From: Deltaproteobacteria bacterium | GTDB lineage: Bacteria; Desulfobacterota; Dissulfuribacteria; Dissulfuribacterales; UBA3076 | Assembly: GCA_013138705.1 (NCBI GenBank) | Contig: WTCF01000228.1 | Span: 1 to 6,729 of the forward strand | Direction: 5' to 3' | DNA: 6,729 nucleotides | Shown: positions 5,167 to 6,729 of the stretch, piece by piece | Layout of the letters: the number at the start of each line of letters is the position of its first letter | Numbering within the stretch: the first letter of the stretch is position 1 | Translations under genes and position numbers: made by a program | Notes under the pieces: model-generated | Databases searched by the model: none | What the model was told of the DNA's origin: nothing | The model's input: the letters and a program-made list of their open reading frames with translations, nothing else

Positions 5167-5312
5167 ATGATTGCTTCTCTTCTTCGTATTCAGTCTCAGG
5201 ATTCATTTAGGAGAAGCCTGACTCAGTGCGGAACGGCTGACCCGCAATCCGTTAGTTGGCTGGCTTCTTCTGTCTGCCGTTCGTATTCTCCAAATCGCAG
5301 AATCCTTGCAGT

Positions 5313-5540
5313 TTATGAATTTTCGTTACTCTGACGTTGAACCTGGTTCCTATGATCATTAATCATAAAATGACCGCATGTGCACATTACGGAGTATTGT
5401 GGAATGCTTTTATCATAGGTCCTGTGGATGTGGTCTTGAGGCGTATTTTCATTGGGAGCCATGCCAATATAGTCTTTCACAAACAACCGGTGCCCACAGT
5501 TCATGCAGGCAATAACATCGGGGACCTTTCCCTTTTTCAT
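5313..5540 (-). CDS. small Cys-rich (zinc-ribbon-like) protein, function unknown
   Basis: Protein of 75 residues starting MKKGKVPDVIACMNCGHRLF. Two cysteine knuckles are visible, C12-M-N-C15-G-H and C53-T-C55-G-H. They are separated by a polar, His-containing middle (H37, H39) and could bind zinc. There is no signal peptide or membrane segment, and the C-terminus is polar (QVQRQSNENS). The start is set by AAGGAGG (complement of 5546-5552), 5 bases before the ATG at 5540-5538. A longer in-frame GTG start at 5555 would place that ribosome-binding site inside the coding region, so I reject it. I recognise no family. The strong ribosome-binding site and paired CGH motifs make a real gene likely. 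Confidence 0.65.
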   Translation of the reverse strand: MKKGKVPDVIACMNCGHRLFVKDYIGMAPNENTPQDHIHRTYDKSIPQYSVMCTCGHFMINDHRNQVQRQSNENS

Positions 5541-5665
5541 CGAATCCTCCTTCACGGCGTGCTTCTTTCATAACCCAAAAATCAGCAGCGTAGTTTGTTG
5601 CTTTCGATGGATTGACTGGTATAGGTTTTGAACCTCAATATATTGCATAGTCACCATTAGGAATA

Positions 5666-5730
5666 AGGCCCGGCATCTGTTAAAGGGGCAGAGTTCGGGG
5701 AGACCCACAGGAGGTCCCCTATCCGGGCCT
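5666..5730. ncRNA. candidate structured RNA or long hairpin
   Basis: The outer stem AGGCCCGG (5666-5673) pairs with CCGGGCCT (5723-5730) over 8 perfect bases. Inside, GGGG plus ACC (5697-5700, 5703-5705) pairs with GGT plus CCCC (5713-5719) around a 7-base loop, leaving a 23-base internal segment on the 5' side. GTTTTGTTGTTT follows on +, a weak terminator-like tail. It does not match any riboswitch consensus I could recall. It may be a small RNA, an attenuator or just a terminator; the strand is undecided. Confidence 0.35.
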
Positions 5731-6040
5731 GTTTTGTTGTTTATCGGCAAGGTTTAACGATTATATAAAAATCCTGGCCAGACCTTCAGGTTTCCTCTTT
5801 GAGCGCACTAAATAGGGCCGCGGAAGAGCGTTCTTGCTACACTGGAATCTTTGATATTGCATTATAAGGCCCGGAAAGCCTATTGCCCCGGAGGGTGTGA
5901 AAAATATTTGCCTTTGGTGGATTGAAGCTTGAATTTACTGTCAGTTTGGGTTGGGCAGGTTTTCAGTAAAAGCCACTTTTATACGTTTTAAGCAGTTTTT
6001 CCGATACGTAATGATAAGAAATCGTTTCTTGAGCGATCCC

Positions 6041-6071
6041 GCCCGCCTCGCCTGAGCTCGCGATGGCGGGC
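6041..6071. repeat. GC-rich REP-like hairpin
   Basis: GCCCGCC-TCGC (6041-6051) pairs with GCGA-T-GGCGGGC (6060-6071), with one bulged T and an 8-base loop. The local GC content is far above that of the AT-rich flanks. No T-run follows, and the next bases contain GTCAGAAAAACAG. The sequence style resembles REP-type palindromes seen in many bacterial genomes. Confidence 0.6.
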
Positions 6072-6152
6072 AGGTCAGAAAAACAGCCGACAAGCATCAT
6101 ATTTTGGAAATAAGTATCACTCTATTAGGAAAACAGGCATGGGAGATTGATT

Positions 6153-6448
6153 ATGGGGAAAAAAGACCTTTTTAAACTGACATTGGCTTGCTTTCTGGCG
6201 CTTATCGGATGGGTGAACCCAGGCTATACGTCTGATGTGGCGGATCGCTGCCAGCAGCTCTACAAAAATGGTCAATAAGAGCAAGCGTTTCCAGTGTGCA
6301 GCATGGCCGCTAAACAGGGGGGGTCCGGTGCTCAAAACAATCTTGGCTGGGTTACAGTGACCTTTACGTTTATGGCATGAATGTTACAACTCAGACCTCA
6401 CCTCAGAAGTATCACCTATTCAGCAGGCATTTTCGATACTGGACATGA
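6153..6448 (+). pseudogene. secreted Sel1-repeat (TPR-like) protein, broken by a stop codon and a frameshift
   Basis: The ATG at 6153 follows GGGAG by 7 bases and opens a signal peptide (KK near the start, hydrophobic TLACFLALIGWV, cleavage near residue 27). The mature part begins DVADRCQQLYKNGQ and hits TAA at 6276-6278. The same frame continues EQAFPVCSMAAKQGGSGAQN and NLGW, the AAxQGxxxAQxNLGW pattern of Sel1-like repeats. The stop therefore sits where a Tyr is expected (NGQ-Y-EQAF). After W at 6348-6350 the match moves by one base to YSDLYVYGMNVT from 6353, implying a lost base, and this frame ends at 6446-6448. Intact relatives have several repeats; here one and a fragment survive. Sel1 proteins mediate protein-protein contacts, here presumably in the periplasm. 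A functional recoded product is unlikely. Confidence 0.7.
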
Positions 6449-6561
6449 GATGGGACGGTTAATGCCCCCAAATTCATTAGTAGTGTTAAAACCAAGGATG
6501 TAACAAATGGTTTCTTTAAGGCCTGTAAATCGCTTAGAACGCAAATACGGAAGAAAAAATC

Positions 6562-6581
6562 GTAACCGTTCACGGAGTTAC
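6562..6581. repeat. short palindrome GTAAC-10-GTTAC
   Basis: The stem GTAAC/GTTAC encloses CGTTCACGGA. The core GTTCAC is the complement of the GTGAAC core at 2113-2118 and 6709-6714, so this is a diverged member of the same small palindrome family, 30 bases before the larger element. Confidence 0.4.
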
Positions 6582-6611
6582 AACGCCAGTTTTACCGTAA
6601 CCCACCGAACT

Positions 6612-6720
6612 GTAAGCGTTTACAGGGTGCTGCAGATGCGAGGCGGAGGGTACGCAGACGTACTCCCTGTACTTCAAGTGCCCGACAACAAAGCAGATGC
6701 GGTGCCCTGTGAACGCTTAC
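6612..6720. repeat. double-hairpin palindromic element
   Basis: The outer arms 6612-6639 and 6693-6720 are inverted copies: GTAAGCGTTTACAGGG faces CCCTGTGAACGCTTAC with one mismatch, and the match extends inward with more mismatches to GCAGATGC. An inner hairpin GTACG-CAGA-CGTAC lies at 6650-6663, so the element could fold as a stem with a nested hairpin. The CCTGTGAACG end recurs at 2110-2119, and CAACAAAGCAGATG recurs in diverged form at 4177-4190. No coding capacity is seen. It is probably a non-autonomous dispersed repeat. The outer end at about 6720 is 9 bases from the window edge, so it could extend further. Confidence 0.7.
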
Positions 6721-6729
6721 CGGCCGGAA

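Larger units (their letters stand above)
5541..6152. other. about 600-bp region without a convincing gene
   Basis: No frame here has a family resemblance, and I found no credible start with a ribosome-binding site. Supported content: a structured hairpin at 5666-5730, an 11-base direct repeat ATAAGGCCCGG at 5663-5673 and 5864-5874, the palindrome AAGAAA-TCG-TTTCTT at 6016-6030, and a GC-rich hairpin at 6041-6071. Upstream signals of the minus-strand gene ending at 5540 must also lie at its left edge. Confidence 0.55.

Noticed and set aside
4532..5245. GGGTCAGCC (4533-4541) and GGCTGACCC (5237-5245 area) as the two ends of one transposable element
   Set aside because: The intervening membrane-protein gene does not fit a transposase element of this type and the match is only about 9 bases; chance cannot be excluded.
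5200..5312. Integron attC-like site around CCGTTAGTTGGC
   Set aside because: It does not satisfy the GTTRRRY consensus, and no partner core site or imperfect palindrome of the right size is present.
5313..5555. Longer start (GTG 5555) for the Cys-rich protein
   Set aside because: The AAGGAGG ribosome-binding site lies inside that extension and points to the ATG at 5538-5540.
5337..5573. Plus-strand 78-codon frame
   Set aside because: It is the antisense of the Cys-rich gene, which has the better ribosome-binding site and conserved-looking Cys motifs.
5660..5735. c-di-GMP (GEMM), fluoride, SAH or guanidine riboswitch
   Set aside because: The conserved cores of these classes, as I recall them, are absent.

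Overview
The window looks like ordinary chromosome of a Gram-negative, possibly Desulfobacterota-like bacterium, with a compact core-metabolism half (about 1-4370) and a decayed, repeat-rich half (about 4370-6729). The lineage guess is an inference. It rests on the purine nucleoside phosphorylase/amidohydrolase pair, an outer-membrane BamE-like lipoprotein next to pcm, and several families of intergenic palindromes that I associate from memory with such genomes. No search was run.

Region 1 (1-1854, + strand): the 3' part of a trimeric-type purine nucleoside phosphorylase, overlapped by the GTG start of a complete MtaD-type amidohydrolase (S-adenosylhomocysteine / 5'-methylthioadenosine deaminase). 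Together they can deaminate methylthioadenosine to methylthioinosine and then phosphorolyse it. The phosphorylase keeps the Asn expected for 6-oxopurines but has Ile where human PNP has His257, which fits a 5'-methylthioinosine phosphorylase.

Region 2 (1855-2139): a 219-bp cassette with 39-bp inverted arms. It encloses a 33-codon remnant resembling the C-terminus of four-helix-bundle (23S rRNA intervening-sequence) proteins. A short GTAAAC/GTTTAC palindrome follows.

Region 3 (2140-3608, - strand): a compact operon in the order BamE-like lipoprotein, pcm (protein-L-isoaspartate O-methyltransferase), TIGR00725/SLOG-type protein. Divergent to it at 3688-4023 (+) is a small zinc-ribbon protein with an acidic tail. 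The 79-bp gap between them holds the promoters.

Region 4 (4024-4370): another AT-rich inverted repeat, part of a further repeat, and a complete tRNA-Val(CAC) with encoded CCA and a strong intrinsic terminator.

Region 5 (4371-6729): mostly decayed or non-coding. It contains the C-terminal remnant of a REP-associated (Y1) transposase, a predicted three-helix membrane protein and a small Cys-rich protein (both - strand), a possible structured RNA, a GC-rich hairpin, a Sel1-repeat secreted protein broken by a stop codon and a frameshift, and a double-hairpin palindromic element at the right edge. Parts of that last element recur near 2105 and 4177.

I see no CRISPR array, defence island or obviously new enzyme system. 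The points most worth following are the methylthioinosine route, the palindromic cassettes together with the transposase remnant, and the possible RNA at 5666-5730.
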